47,733 nt of DNA from the NCBI RefSeq assembly GCF_003984645.1, contig NZ_RWKI01000025.1, positions 1 through 47,733 of the forward strand, read 5' to 3'. The DNA is from Variovorax sp. MHTC-1. Its GTDB lineage: Bacteria; Pseudomonadota; Gammaproteobacteria; Burkholderiales; Burkholderiaceae_C. How positions within the stretch are numbered: position 1 is the first letter of the stretch; every line of letters starts with the position of its first letter. Under the pieces are notes generated by a model. It did not search any database and was not told the origin of the DNA. It saw only the letters and a program-made list of their open reading frames with translations. Positions 1-8,168 of this stretch are shown here, in pieces. The translations under genes were made by a program, and so were the position numbers.

Positions 1-34
1 CGCGGACCGAAGACGGCAGCAGATTCGACAGCAT
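1..34 (-). CDS. Possible 5' end of a gene leaving the window
   Basis: An ATG on the minus strand at 34-32 opens a frame (MLSNLLPSSVR) that runs off the left edge. An AAAGGG-like ribosome binding sequence sits about five bases upstream of it. Only eleven residues are visible, so neither the product nor the reality of the gene can be judged. The upstream DNA (about 35-120) is AT-rich for this genome and carries an inverted repeat, which fits a promoter for this gene. Confidence 0.3.
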   Translation of the reverse strand, partial: MLSNLLPSSVR

Positions 35-74
35 GGAAACCCTTTTGCTCACGGTGGATGCAGCGCGTATTTTG

Positions 75-92
75 TACTTTGAAACAAAAGTA
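75..92. promoter_or_regulatory. Inverted repeat TACTTT-N6-AAAGTA, possible operator
   Basis: TACTTT (75-80) and AAAGTA (87-92) are perfect six-base inverted arms around the spacer GAAACA. The site lies about 40 bases upstream of the possible gene that leaves the window on the minus strand, in an AT-rich patch that looks like promoter DNA. The regulator is unknown to me and the assignment rests on symmetry and position alone. Confidence 0.35.
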
Positions 93-151
93 TTCAACTG
101 TTTCGTGCATTTTCCGTGTCTCCGGCGGGCTTCACAGGCCGGGGCCGCGCC

Positions 152-346
152 TCACTGCGCCTGGTAGCCGGCGTTCTCGATCGCCACGATGATGTCCTGC
201 CGCGGCTGATGGCTCAGCACGTCGACATGGCCGGTTTCGAGATCGACCGTGACCTGCGCCTCGGGATCGACCGTCTGCACCGCGTTCTGCACGGCGCTCG
301 CGCAATGGGCGCAGCTCATGCCCAGGACCTGGAATTTCTGGCTCAT
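152..346 (-). CDS. Heavy-metal-associated (copper chaperone-like) protein
   Basis: A 64-residue protein of the HMA/CopZ family, expected to bind Cu(I) or a similar soft metal in the cytoplasm and pass it to a partner such as a P-type ATPase. The metal loop GMSCAHC is at residues 9-15, with Cys12 and Cys15 as the two thiolate ligands. Length matches stand-alone HMA chaperones. The start at 346 is preferred over an in-frame ATG ten codons upstream because an AAGGAG sequence lies just before it. No copper ATPase or CueR-type regulator is visible nearby. The partner may lie to the left of the window. Confidence 0.85.
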   Translation of the reverse strand: MSQKFQVLGMSCAHCASAVQNAVQTVDPEAQVTVDLETGHVDVLSHQPRQDIIVAIENAGYQAQ

Positions 347-484
347 CGTTGCTCCTTTCATGGGGATGATGCGCAAGTGTCAACCTTCTCACGTTGTCAA
401 CGTCCAGTACAGGGGCGCTCGTCGCCTGCCGGATCCTCGGTCGCAAGGACCAGCCGGCCTCGGCCCGAACGGATGCGGAAATGA

Positions 485-1588
485 TCAGCCCAGCGCCGGA
501 TAGTCGATGTAGCCCTTCGCGCCGCCGCCGTAGAAGGTGTTCTTGTCCCACGGGTTGAGCGGCGCGCCTTCGCGCAGGCGGCGCACCAGGTCGGGATTGG
601 AGATGAAGGGCTTGCCGAAGGCCACGAGGTCGTCGCCTTCTTTCAAGGCTTCCTCGGCCAGCGGCTTGTCGTAGCCGTTGTTCACCATCCAGGCGCCCTT
701 GCCGCCGGCCCGGCGGTAGGCGGCCTTGAGGGCTTCGTAGTCGAAGGGGCGGTCCTCCAGTTCGCGCGGGCCGCCGGTGGCGCCCTCGACGACGTGGATG
801 TAGGCCAGGTCGAGCGCGGCGAGCTGTTTCACGACGTACTCGAAGAGTGGCTGCGGGTTCTCGTCGTGCACGTCGTTGGCCGGCGTCACCGGCGAGATGC
901 GGATGCCGGTGCGGCCGCCGCCGACCGCGTCCACCACGGCGCGCATCGCTTCGAGCAGCAGGCGGGCGCGGTTCTCGATGCTGCCGCCGTAGTCGTCGCT
1001 GCGCTGGTTGCTGCCGGTCTTGAGGAACTGGTCGAGCAGGTAGCCGTTGGCGGCATGCACCTCGACGCCATCGAAGCCGGCCGTCTCGACGGCATTGCGT
1101 GCCGCGGCGGCGTAGGTGTGGACGATGCCGGGCAGCTCGCTCGCGTCGAGCGCGCGCGGCTCGGAGGTTTGGATGTAAGTGGGAATGCCGTCCCTGAAGA
1201 GCACGGTCTTGGTCTTGGCCGTGATGGCCGAGGGCGCGACCGGCTGGCCGCCATCGGGTTGCAGCTCGTTGTGCGAGACCCGGCCCACGTGCCAGAGCTG
1301 GACCACGATCTTGCCGCCCTCGGCGTGCACCGCATCGGTCACGCGCTTCCAGGCGTCGAGCTGCTCGCTGCCGTAGAGGCCGGGCACGTCGGCATAGCCC
1401 TGGCCCTGCTGGCTGATCGCAGTGGCTTCGGTGATCAGCAGTCCGGCGCTGGCGCGTTGCGCGTAGTAGGTGGCGGTGATGTCGCGCGGCACGGCCTCGG
1501 GCGAGCGGTTGCGCGTGAGCGGCGCCATGACGATGCGGTTGGCCAGCTTCAGGTGGCCGGCCTGGATGGGGTCGAAGAGGGAGGACAT
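485..1588 (-). CDS. Old Yellow Enzyme family alkene reductase (NemA-like)
   Basis: A 367-residue FMN-dependent ene-reductase of the NemA/XenB class. These use NAD(P)H to reduce activated C=C bonds such as those of enones and maleimides, and some reduce nitro compounds. The TIM barrel starts at residue 1 (SLFDPIQAGHL). The substrate-activating pair His178/Asn181 and Tyr183 are visible in VHAANGYLLDQF, followed by the family signature DDYGGSIENR. Length is normal for the family. The frame stays open far upstream, but the MSSLFDP start fits homologues. It is divergent from an MFS transporter with about 100 bases between, so shared control is possible. The physiological substrate is unknown. Confidence 0.92.
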   Translation of the reverse strand: MSSLFDPIQAGHLKLANRIVMAPLTRNRSPEAVPRDITATYYAQRASAGLLITEATAISQQGQGYADVPGLYGSEQLDAWKRVTDAVHAEGGKIVVQLWHVGRVSHNELQPDGGQPVAPSAITAKTKTVLFRDGIPTYIQTSEPRALDASELPGIVHTYAAAARNAVETAGFDGVEVHAANGYLLDQFLKTGSNQRSDDYGGSIENRARLLLEAMRAVVDAVGGGRTGIRISPVTPANDVHDENPQPLFEYVVKQLAALDLAYIHVVEGATGGPRELEDRPFDYEALKAAYRRAGGKGAWMVNNGYDKPLAEEALKEGDDLVAFGKPFISNPDLVRRLREGAPLNPWDKNTFYGGGAKGYIDYPALG

Positions 1589-1690
1589 CGGTTCTGCTTG
1601 TTGGGGTGGATGGACAGCGCGAACGGTAAACCGGCGCGCCCAACCGTGCTGCCGCGGGGTTGTCGGTTTGCTGGTAGGGGATGCAGCAGA

Positions 1691-2923
1691 ATGCCCCACG
1701 CCATGACGATGCACGCCGCCACGCTCACGCCCCCGCAGGCCCTGCGCCTCGCGATCGCGTTGTCGATGGGGGCTGCGGTTTCGCTCGGCATCACGCGCTT
1801 CTCCTATGCCTTGCTGCTGCCGCCGATGCGCGCGGATCTGGGCTGGAGCTACACGCTGGCCGGCGCAATGAACACCGCGAACGCGGCCGGCTATCTGCTG
1901 GGCGCGTTGATGACGCCGGCCTTGATGCGGCGCTTCGGGCCGGTGCGCCTGCTGGTCGGCGGTGCGCTGTGGGCCAGCTTGTTCATGGCGGCGAGCGGCT
2001 TCTTCACCTCGGCCTCGGCGCTGCTGGTGCAGCGCTTGCTGGCCGGGCTGGCGAGCGCTTGGGTGTTCGTCGCGGGCGGGTTGCTGGCGGCGCGGCTCGG
2101 GACGCTGCAGCCGTCGCGCGCTGGGTTCCTGCTGGGCCTGTACTACGGGGGCACCGGCTTCGGCATCACGCTGTCGGCCTTGCTGGTGCCGCCGGTTCTG
2201 CAGGCCGCGTCGGGCGAAGCGCATGGCTGGGCCTGGGCCTGGTGGGCATTGGCGCTGGCGAGCTTCGCGGGGACGGCCGTGCTGGGTTACGCGGCGCATG
2301 CCATGCCCGGCGGAGCGCATGCGTCCGCGGCTGCGGCCTCGACGCAGGCGCCGGCCGTGCAGCCCGCGGGCGTGCGTCGCTTCGGCTGGGCGCTCTCCGG
2401 CTATGCGCTCTTCGGTGCCGGCTACATCGGCTACATGACCTTCGTGATTGCGCTGCTGCACGAGCAGGGCGCGAGCCCGGTTCGCATCACGATCTTCTAC
2501 GCGCTGCTCGGCGTGGCCTGCGTGGCGTCATCGCGGCTCTGGGCCGGCTTGCTGGATCGCTTCCATGGCGGCCAGCCGCAGGCACTGCTCAATGCGCTGC
2601 TGGGCCTGGCGACGCTGCTGCCGGTACTGAGCGCGGCGTGGCCGGTGACGCTGGTCTCGGGGCTGCTGTTCGGCGCGGTGTTCCTGTCGGTCGTGGCCTC
2701 GACCACCGCGCTGGTGCGCCACAACCTGCCGGCCGAACAATGGGCCACCGGCATCAGCGCCTTCACGATCATCTTCGCGCTGGGACAGATCGTGGGGCCC
2801 ACCGTGACCGGCTGGATCTCCGACGGGCCGGGCGGCCTGGCGCGCGGCCTGGTGGCCTCGGCGCTGGCGCTGTGGATCGGGGCCGCGCTCGCCTCGCGGC
2901 AGCGGCCGCTGTTGCCTACTTGA
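1691..2923 (+). CDS. YbfB/YjiJ-family MFS transporter
   Basis: A membrane protein of about 410 residues with some twelve hydrophobic segments, typical of the major facilitator superfamily. The N-terminal segment GITRFSYALLLPPMRADLGW resembles the YbfB/YjiJ group, whose substrates are mostly unknown. The start at 1691 has a GGGG-rich sequence about ten bases upstream. In-frame ATGs at 1703 and 1709 are alternatives. The gene is divergent from the ene-reductase gene and overlaps the 3' end of the glutathione transferase gene by eight bases in convergent orientation. Export of an electrophile handled by the reductase or the transferase would fit the context, but this is inference. Confidence 0.85.
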   Translation: MPHAMTMHAATLTPPQALRLAIALSMGAAVSLGITRFSYALLLPPMRADLGWSYTLAGAMNTANAAGYLLGALMTPALMRRFGPVRLLVGGALWASLFMAASGFFTSASALLVQRLLAGLASAWVFVAGGLLAARLGTLQPSRAGFLLGLYYGGTGFGITLSALLVPPVLQAASGEAHGWAWAWWALALASFAGTAVLGYAAHAMPGGAHASAAAASTQAPAVQPAGVRRFGWALSGYALFGAGYIGYMTFVIALLHEQGASPVRITIFYALLGVACVASSRLWAGLLDRFHGGQPQALLNALLGLATLLPVLSAAWPVTLVSGLLFGAVFLSVVASTTALVRHNLPAEQWATGISAFTIIFALGQIVGPTVTGWISDGPGGLARGLVASALALWIGAALASRQRPLLPT

Positions 2924-3524
2924 GCAGGCCTTCGGTCTTCATGGCTTCCTGCACCGCCGGGCGAGCGCCGACGCGTGCATGCCAGGCCTGCACATTCGCG
3001 TAGGGCGAGATGTCGACGCCGGTCGGCTTGGTCCAGTTGGTGACGGTGAACAGGTAGCCGTCGGCCACGGTGAAGTGGTCGCCCATCAGGTATTCCTTGC
3101 CTTCGAGCTCGCCGTTGAGCCACTCGTAGCGCGACTGCAGCTTGGTCCTGAAGATGGCCTTGGCTTCTTCGGGCATGTTGGGGTTGAACATCGGCGAGTA
3201 GGTCTTGTGCATCTCGGTGCCGATGAAGGTGAGCCACTCCTGCAGCCGGTAGCGCGAGAGCGTGCCGTTGGCGGGGGCGAGGTTCTTGGTCGGCGCGAGG
3301 TCGGCGATGTATTGGACGATGGCCGGACCTTCGCGCAGGCGCGTGCCGTCGTCGAGCTCGAGCATCGGCACGTAGCCGAGCGGGTTGATGCCGTAGTAGT
3401 CGGTGCCGTCCTGCAACTTGTGGCTCTTGGTGCTGGCGAGAACGGGTTCGAAGGCGAGGCCGGCTTCGCGCAGCGCAATATGGGGCGAGAGCGAGCAGGC
3501 GCCCGGCGAGTAATACAGCTTCAT
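2916..3524 (-). CDS. gstA: Beta-class glutathione S-transferase
   Basis: A 202-residue cytosolic glutathione transferase close in pattern to E. coli GstA. The thioredoxin-like N-terminal domain contains MKLYYSPGACSLSPH with Cys10, the residue that forms a mixed disulfide with glutathione in Beta-class enzymes. His106, the second Beta-class active-site residue, is at the expected position (TEMHKTY). The all-alpha C-terminal domain is complete. Such enzymes conjugate electrophiles or act as thiol transferases. Its 3' end overlaps the MFS gene. Together with the ene-reductase this makes a small detoxification neighbourhood, though the genes are not one operon. Confidence 0.93.
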   Translation of the reverse strand: MKLYYSPGACSLSPHIALREAGLAFEPVLASTKSHKLQDGTDYYGINPLGYVPMLELDDGTRLREGPAIVQYIADLAPTKNLAPANGTLSRYRLQEWLTFIGTEMHKTYSPMFNPNMPEEAKAIFRTKLQSRYEWLNGELEGKEYLMGDHFTVADGYLFTVTNWTKPTGVDISPYANVQAWHARVGARPAVQEAMKTEGLLK

Positions 3525-3707
3525 GCGAAAAACTCCAATGGTGTTCGGAAAACGTTCTTTCTTGCAAACGCGAGGTGGATGCTAGCGGGTTCGCCGCGAG
3601 CGCGTTTGTCCTACGGGGCCTTGGGCGCGGCGACTATCGGGCCGGCCGGCGTGCCTTTTTATGCTCCCGGCACCGCGGGCGGATGTCCGCACGCAAGGAG
3701 CTCGCTC

Positions 3708-3893
3708 ATGTTGAAGTACGCCATCGTTTTTGCGGTGATCTCACTGATCGCCGGTGCGCTCGGCTTCGGCGGCGTGGCGGCCGGCGCGGCCGGTATCGCG
3801 AAGGTGCTGTTCGGGCTGTTCCTGATTCTTGCCGTCGTGTTCCTCGTTCTTGCGGCGCTCGGGGTGGGGGCGGTCAAGAAGGCGATCGATTGA
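3708..3893 (+). CDS. DUF1328 (YtjA-type) small membrane protein
   Basis: A 61-residue, very hydrophobic protein with two transmembrane helices separated by glycine- and alanine-rich turns (residues about 3-25 and 31-54) and a KKAID tail. This matches the DUF1328/YtjA family of small inner-membrane proteins of unknown role. The start at 3708 is marked by AAGGAG at 3695-3700. The stop codon TGA overlaps the TTG start of the next gene, so the two are probably translationally coupled. Confidence 0.85.
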   Translation: MLKYAIVFAVISLIAGALGFGGVAAGAAGIAKVLFGLFLILAVVFLVLAALGVGAVKKAID

Positions 3894-4783
3894 CGCACTA
3901 CTCGAACGTGGAGACGGTGCTCGACTACGAGGTCGAGGCGCCATCGCACCTGCTGCTCAACATAGAAGCCGCGCGCAGCGGCGCACAGGCTGTGATCAGC
4001 GAGGATCTGGCGATCGAGCCGGCGGTGGAGATGCAGGCCTTCTGCGACGAGGGCAGTGGCAATCGCTTCATCCGCTTCGATGCAGAGCCGGGGCCGCTGA
4101 AGATCCGCTACCGGGCCAGTGTGCAGCGCGCGCACGTGGAGGTGCCGCCGGATCTCGCCGAGGTGCCGGTGAGCCAGGTGCCCAACGAGATCGTCCACTA
4201 CATGATGCCGACGCGCTATTGCGAGTCGGACCTGATGTCGCGCTGCGCGCAGCAGCTCTTCGGCGACCTGCCGCCGGGCATCGGCCGCGTACAGGCGATC
4301 GCCGACTGGATCCACGACAGCATCACCTACGAGCTGGGCAGCAGCGACTCGACCACCACGGCGCGCGAGGTCTTCGTCGAGCGCGCCGGCGTGTGCCGCG
4401 ATTTCGCGCACCTGGGCATCACCTTCTGCCGCGCGCTCAATATTCCCGCGCGGCTGGTGGTGGGCTATGTGGGGTTCGACGAGCCGCCGCAGGACTTCCA
4501 CGCGGTGTTCGAGGCCTGGTTGGGTGGGCGGTGGGTGCTGTTCGATGCGACCCGCATGGCGCGGGTCGATCGGCTGGTGCGCGTGGGCACGGGGCGCGAT
4601 GCGAAGGATGTCGCCTTCTGCACCATCTTCGGGCCGGTGCGCATGACGGGCAAGTCGCTGGTCGTGCGCGAGCTGCAGGACGAGCGCCTCACGCCGCCTG
4701 CAGCACCGGCGCCCAGCGGACAGCTGGTGGGAATCGAAAAGCCGGTGCCGGTGGCCGCAACGGGTGAATTGCTATCAAATTGA
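3890..4783 (+). CDS. Transglutaminase-like cysteine protease family protein
   Basis: A protein of about 297 residues. An N-terminal beta-rich region (residues 1-100) is followed by a transglutaminase-like domain with the full catalytic triad: Cys169 in RAGVCRDFAHLG, His204 in DFHAVFEAW and Asp219 in FDATRMAR. Family members act as peptidases or amide hydrolases, and no specific substrate can be named. No ATG occurs near the conserved N-terminus. TTG at 3890, inside a TTGA overlap with the preceding stop and about eight bases after AAGAAGG, is the best start. The last codons overlap a 17-base palindromic repeat (4771-4787). Confidence 0.82.
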   Translation: MTHYSNVETVLDYEVEAPSHLLLNIEAARSGAQAVISEDLAIEPAVEMQAFCDEGSGNRFIRFDAEPGPLKIRYRASVQRAHVEVPPDLAEVPVSQVPNEIVHYMMPTRYCESDLMSRCAQQLFGDLPPGIGRVQAIADWIHDSITYELGSSDSTTTAREVFVERAGVCRDFAHLGITFCRALNIPARLVVGYVGFDEPPQDFHAVFEAWLGGRWVLFDATRMARVDRLVRVGTGRDAKDVAFCTIFGPVRMTGKSLVVRELQDERLTPPAAPAPSGQLVGIEKPVPVAATGELLSN

Positions 4784-4787
4784 TAGC
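4771..4787. repeat. Short palindromic repeat GCTATCAA-A-TTGATAGC, copy 1
   Basis: A perfect palindrome with eight-base arms around one base. It covers the last codons and stop of the transglutaminase gene. A variant with the same left half (GCTATCAA) occurs at 9047-9063, before the parA-parB hydrolase gene. I remember similar GCTATCAA elements scattered through Comamonadaceae intergenic DNA. That statement is from memory and a genome-wide count would settle it. Confidence 0.5.
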
Positions 4788-4907
4788 ATAAAATCAAGGC
4801 AGGATCGGCCGCAAGCGCTTGTCCATGTGCGCGGCACGGAGCGGCGCCCGCGATTAAAATTAGCGCCCCTTTCCGAGAGCGCACGCGCAGGTGCGCCCCC
4901 ACTCTCC

Positions 4908-6857
4908 ATGCTGTACCCCGAAGAATTCGATGTGATCGTCGTCGGCGGCGGCCATGCCGGCACCGAAGCCGCGCTGGCCTCCGCGCGCATGGGCGCGCGC
5001 ACGCTGCTGCTCACCCACAACATTGAGACGCTGGGGCAGATGAGCTGCAACCCCTCGATCGGCGGCATCGGCAAGGGCCACCTGGTCAAGGAGGTCGACG
5101 CGCTCGGCGGGGCGATGGCGATCGCGACCGACGAGGGCGGGATCCAGTTCCGCATCCTCAATTCGAGCAAGGGGCCGGCCGTGCGAGCCACGCGCGCGCA
5201 GGCGGACCGCGTGCTCTACAAGGCCGCGATCCGGCGCCGGCTCGAGAACCAGCCGAACCTGTCGCTGTTCCAGCAGGCCGTCGATGATTTGATGATCGAA
5301 GGCGACCGCGTCGTCGGCGCGATCACGCAGGTCGGCATCGCCTTCCGGGCGCGTGCGGTGGTGTTGACTGCCGGTACCTTTCTCGATGGCCGGATCCATG
5401 TCGGGCTCGACAACTACCAGGCCGGCCGCGCGGGCGATCCGCCGGCGGTCAGCCTGTCGGCGCGTCTCAAGGAACTGAAGCTCCCGCAGGGCCGGCTCAA
5501 GACGGGGACACCGCCTCGGTTGGACGGGCGAAGCATCGATTTCTCGAAATGCGTCGAGCAGCCGGGCGACGGCATGCCAGGCGGCGCCGGGCCGATGCCG
5601 GTCTTCAGCTTCATGGGCCGGGCCGACATGCATCCGCAGCAGATGCCGTGCTGGATCACGAACACCAACGCGCGCACGCACGAGATCATCCGCTCCGGTT
5701 TCGACCGCAGCCCGATGTTTACCGGCAAGATCGACGGCATCGGCCCGCGCTATTGCCCGAGCGTCGAAGACAAGATCAACCGCTTCGCCGACAAGGAAAG
5801 CCACCAGATCTTCCTCGAGCCAGAAGGCCTGACGACCAACGAGTACTACCCGAACGGGATCTCGACCAGCCTGCCTTTCGATATCCAGTACCAACTGGTG
5901 CGTTCGATGGCCGGGCTGGAAAACGCCCACATCCTGCGGCCGGGCTACGCGATCGAGTACGACTACTTCGATCCGCGCGAACTCAAGAGCAACTTCGAAA
6001 CGAGGGCGATCCAGGGGCTCTTTTTTGCCGGGCAGATCAACGGCACCACCGGCTACGAAGAGGCGGCGGCGCAGGGCTTGTTCGCCGGCATCAATGCGGC
6101 GCTGCAATGCAGGGGGGAGGCCGCCTGGCTGCCCCGTCGTGACGAGGCCTATTTGGGTGTGCTGGTCGACGACCTGATCACCAAGGGCGTGACCGAGCCC
6201 TACCGCATGTTCACCAGCCGGGCCGAGTTCCGGCTCCAATTGCGCGAAGACAACGCCGACATGCGGCTCACCGAGACCGGGCGCAAGATGGGTTTGGTGG
6301 ACGATGCGCGCTGGGATGCCTTCTCGCGCAAGCGCGATCTTGTTTCACGTGAAACAGAGCGCTTGCGTTCGATCTGGGTGAATCCGCGCAACTTGCCGGC
6401 TGCGGAGTCGGAGCGCGTGCTCGGCAAGGCGATCGAGCGGGAATACAACCTCGGCGATCTGCTGCGTCGGCCCAATGTGAGCTACGCCTCGCTGATGTCG
6501 CTGGACGGTGGCAGGTACGGGTCGGACCAGGCGCTGGGCGACTCGGAGATCGAACAGATCGAAATCGCCGCCAAGTACGCGGGCTATATCGATCGGCAGC
6601 ATGACGAGGTCGAGCGGGCCGCGCATTTCGAGAATCTCAAACTGCCGGCCGACCTTGACTACAGCCAGGTCGCGGCGCTGAGCTTCGAGGTGCGGCAGAA
6701 GTTGAGCAAGCACCGGCCGGAAACCTTGGGGCTGGCTTCGCGCATCTCCGGTGTGACGCCGGCGGCGATCTCGCTGCTGATGATTCATTTGCGCAAAGGC
6801 GGCCATCGCGCTTTCGCCAAGGACGCGGCGGCTGAGCCGCAGCAGATCGGCGAATGA
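4908..6857 (+). CDS. mnmG: tRNA uridine-5-carboxymethylaminomethyl synthesis enzyme MnmG (GidA)
   Basis: A 649-residue FAD enzyme that, with MnmE, installs the carboxymethylaminomethyl group on uridine 34 of certain tRNAs. The N-terminal dinucleotide-binding motif GGGHAGTEAA is at residues 13-22. It is followed by the conserved SCNPSIGGIGKGHL, GTFLDGRIHVGL and ATRAQADR blocks. The C-terminal helical domain that contacts MnmE and tRNA is complete. The ATG at 4908 matches the family N-terminus (YPEEFDVIVVGGG), though no strong ribosome binding site precedes it. The stop overlaps the rsmG start in ATGA. A perfect parS site is embedded in the reading frame at 6341-6356 (encoding LVSRET). Confidence 0.98.
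   Translation: MLYPEEFDVIVVGGGHAGTEAALASARMGARTLLLTHNIETLGQMSCNPSIGGIGKGHLVKEVDALGGAMAIATDEGGIQFRILNSSKGPAVRATRAQADRVLYKAAIRRRLENQPNLSLFQQAVDDLMIEGDRVVGAITQVGIAFRARAVVLTAGTFLDGRIHVGLDNYQAGRAGDPPAVSLSARLKELKLPQGRLKTGTPPRLDGRSIDFSKCVEQPGDGMPGGAGPMPVFSFMGRADMHPQQMPCWITNTNARTHEIIRSGFDRSPMFTGKIDGIGPRYCPSVEDKINRFADKESHQIFLEPEGLTTNEYYPNGISTSLPFDIQYQLVRSMAGLENAHILRPGYAIEYDYFDPRELKSNFETRAIQGLFFAGQINGTTGYEEAAAQGLFAGINAALQCRGEAAWLPRRDEAYLGVLVDDLITKGVTEPYRMFTSRAEFRLQLREDNADMRLTETGRKMGLVDDARWDAFSRKRDLVSRETERLRSIWVNPRNLPAAESERVLGKAIEREYNLGDLLRRPNVSYASLMSLDGGRYGSDQALGDSEIEQIEIAAKYAGYIDRQHDEVERAAHFENLKLPADLDYSQVAALSFEVRQKLSKHRPETLGLASRISGVTPAAISLLMIHLRKGGHRAFAKDAAAEPQQIGE
6341..6356. promoter_or_regulatory. 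parS centromere site (ParB binding), perfect palindrome
   Basis: TGTTTCACGTGAAACA is the full 16-base bacterial chromosomal parS palindrome. It lies inside mnmG about 1.8 kb upstream of parA. ParB, encoded at 9605-10555, should load here and spread. The match to the established consensus is exact. Confidence 0.93.
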
Positions 6858-7492
6858 GCCGGGATTTGGCGCTGCCCGAGGGCGCAGCCAAACTCGGCCT
6901 GACGCTGAGCGATCGCCAGTGCGAGCGGCTGCTGGCCTACGGCGCGCTCATCCTCAAATGGAACAAGGTCTACAACCTGACGGCGCTGCGCGATCCGGCG
7001 ACCGTGCTGACGCACCACCTGCTGGACAGCCTGTCGGTGGTCGGCCCGCTGAAGCGCGAGTGGCCGGGGAGGGCGAAACTGCTCGATGTCGGCGCCGGCG
7101 CCGGCCTGCCGGGGGTGGTGATTGCGATCCTGCGCGAAGACATCGATGTCAGCTGCCTGGACGCGGTGGCCAAGAAGACCGCTTTCGTTCAACAAGTTGC
7201 TGCCGAACTGGGGCTGCCCAATCTGCGGGGCGTTCACGCCCGCGTCGAATCGCTCACCGGAAGCTATGAGCTCATCAGTTCACGCGCCTTCGCCTCGCTC
7301 CCCGACTTCTTCAACGGTTCGATGCACCTGCTCGCGCCCGCCGGCATTTGGTTGGCCATGAAAGGCAAGGTGCCCGACGATGAACTGGCCAAACTGCCAA
7401 TCGGAATTGATGTGTTTCACGTGGAACAGTTGAGCGTCCCAGGGCTCGATGCCGAGCGCTGCATCGTCTGGGCACGAAAACCCGCCTCCTGA
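6854..7492 (+). CDS. rsmG: 16S rRNA (guanine-527-N7)-methyltransferase RsmG (GidB)
   Basis: A 212-residue SAM-dependent methyltransferase that modifies G527 of 16S rRNA. Loss of the enzyme is known to give low-level streptomycin resistance. The motif LKWNKVYNLTA near residue 35 and the SAM-binding LLDVGAGAGLPG near residues 76-87 are both typical. It starts inside the mnmG stop (ATGA overlap), the usual gidA-gidB arrangement. The DNA encoding VFHVEQ near its 3' end forms a second parS-type site (7413-7428). Confidence 0.97.
   Translation: MSRDLALPEGAAKLGLTLSDRQCERLLAYGALILKWNKVYNLTALRDPATVLTHHLLDSLSVVGPLKREWPGRAKLLDVGAGAGLPGVVIAILREDIDVSCLDAVAKKTAFVQQVAAELGLPNLRGVHARVESLTGSYELISSRAFASLPDFFNGSMHLLAPAGIWLAMKGKVPDDELAKLPIGIDVFHVEQLSVPGLDAERCIVWARKPAS
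7413..7428. promoter_or_regulatory. Second parS site, one base off symmetry
   Basis: TGTTTCACGTGGAACA keeps the CACGTG core and all strongly conserved parS positions. It differs from the perfect palindrome only at the twelfth base, which breaks its own symmetry but is tolerated in known parS variants. It lies in the 3' part of rsmG, about 750 bases upstream of parA and 1.07 kb from the first site. Confidence 0.85.
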
Positions 7493-7552
7493 CAGGCTTC
7501 CGGCGCGTCGACCTCGCTTAGACTCGACGCTCTCCCATCGAAGGCAAATTCC

Positions 7553-8167
7553 ATGTTCGGCATCGCTGACTACGGCGCGTTCGTCGCCGCCATCATCATC
7601 TTTCTTGCGATTCCCGGACCCGGGAACCTGGCGATCATCACTTCGACAGGCAAAGGCGGGATCCGCGGCGGATTGGCGGCGGCCTTCGGCTTGATCGCCG
7701 GAGACCAGATGCTGATGTGGGCTGCCGTGGCCGGCGTGGCTGCCCTCTTGGGCGCCTATCCGGCCGCATTCAAGGCCGTCCAATGGCTGGGCGCTGCCTA
7801 CCTGGCCTGGCTGGGCTTCAAGATGTTGGCCGCCAAACCCGGCGCTGCACCGGTCCTGAACATCCGGCCGCGGCAGTATTTCCGCCAGGCCTTGATGATC
7901 ACGCTGCTGAACCCGAAGGCGATCGTTTTCTACATGGCCTTCTTTCCGCTCTTCGTCGATCCGGCGCGCCACCAGGGGTTCACAACCTTCGCGGTGATGG
8001 CGTTGACGATCGCCGTGCTGACCTTCGTCTATTGCCTGATCGCGACGCTGCTCACGCACTTCCTCGCCGAGCGCCTGCGCGCCAATCCCCGCATCTCGGC
8101 GATGCTGGAAAAGCTGGCCGGCGTCTTCCTGATCGCCTTCGGCGTCAAGCTGGCGGTGTCCAGATAG
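7553..8167 (+). CDS. LysE/RhtB family amino-acid exporter
   Basis: A 204-residue inner-membrane protein with about six hydrophobic segments. The N-terminal PGPGNLAIITS is the LysE/RhtB hallmark, and TLLNPKAIVFYMAFFPLF in the middle is also typical. Family members export amino acids such as lysine, homoserine or threonine, or related metabolites. The exact substrate cannot be read from sequence. It lies between rsmG and parA, one base before the parA start, so it is probably transcribed with the segregation genes without being part of that process. Confidence 0.9.
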   Translation: MFGIADYGAFVAAIIIFLAIPGPGNLAIITSTGKGGIRGGLAAAFGLIAGDQMLMWAAVAGVAALLGAYPAAFKAVQWLGAAYLAWLGFKMLAAKPGAAPVLNIRPRQYFRQALMITLLNPKAIVFYMAFFPLFVDPARHQGFTTFAVMALTIAVLTFVYCLIATLLTHFLAERLRANPRISAMLEKLAGVFLIAFGVKLAVSR

Positions 8168-8168
8168 C

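Noticed and set aside
485..2461. A 658-codon open frame on the minus strand covering the ene-reductase and much of the MFS gene
   Set aside because: Only the part from 1588 downward matches a protein family. The extension is arginine-rich antisense of the MFS gene.
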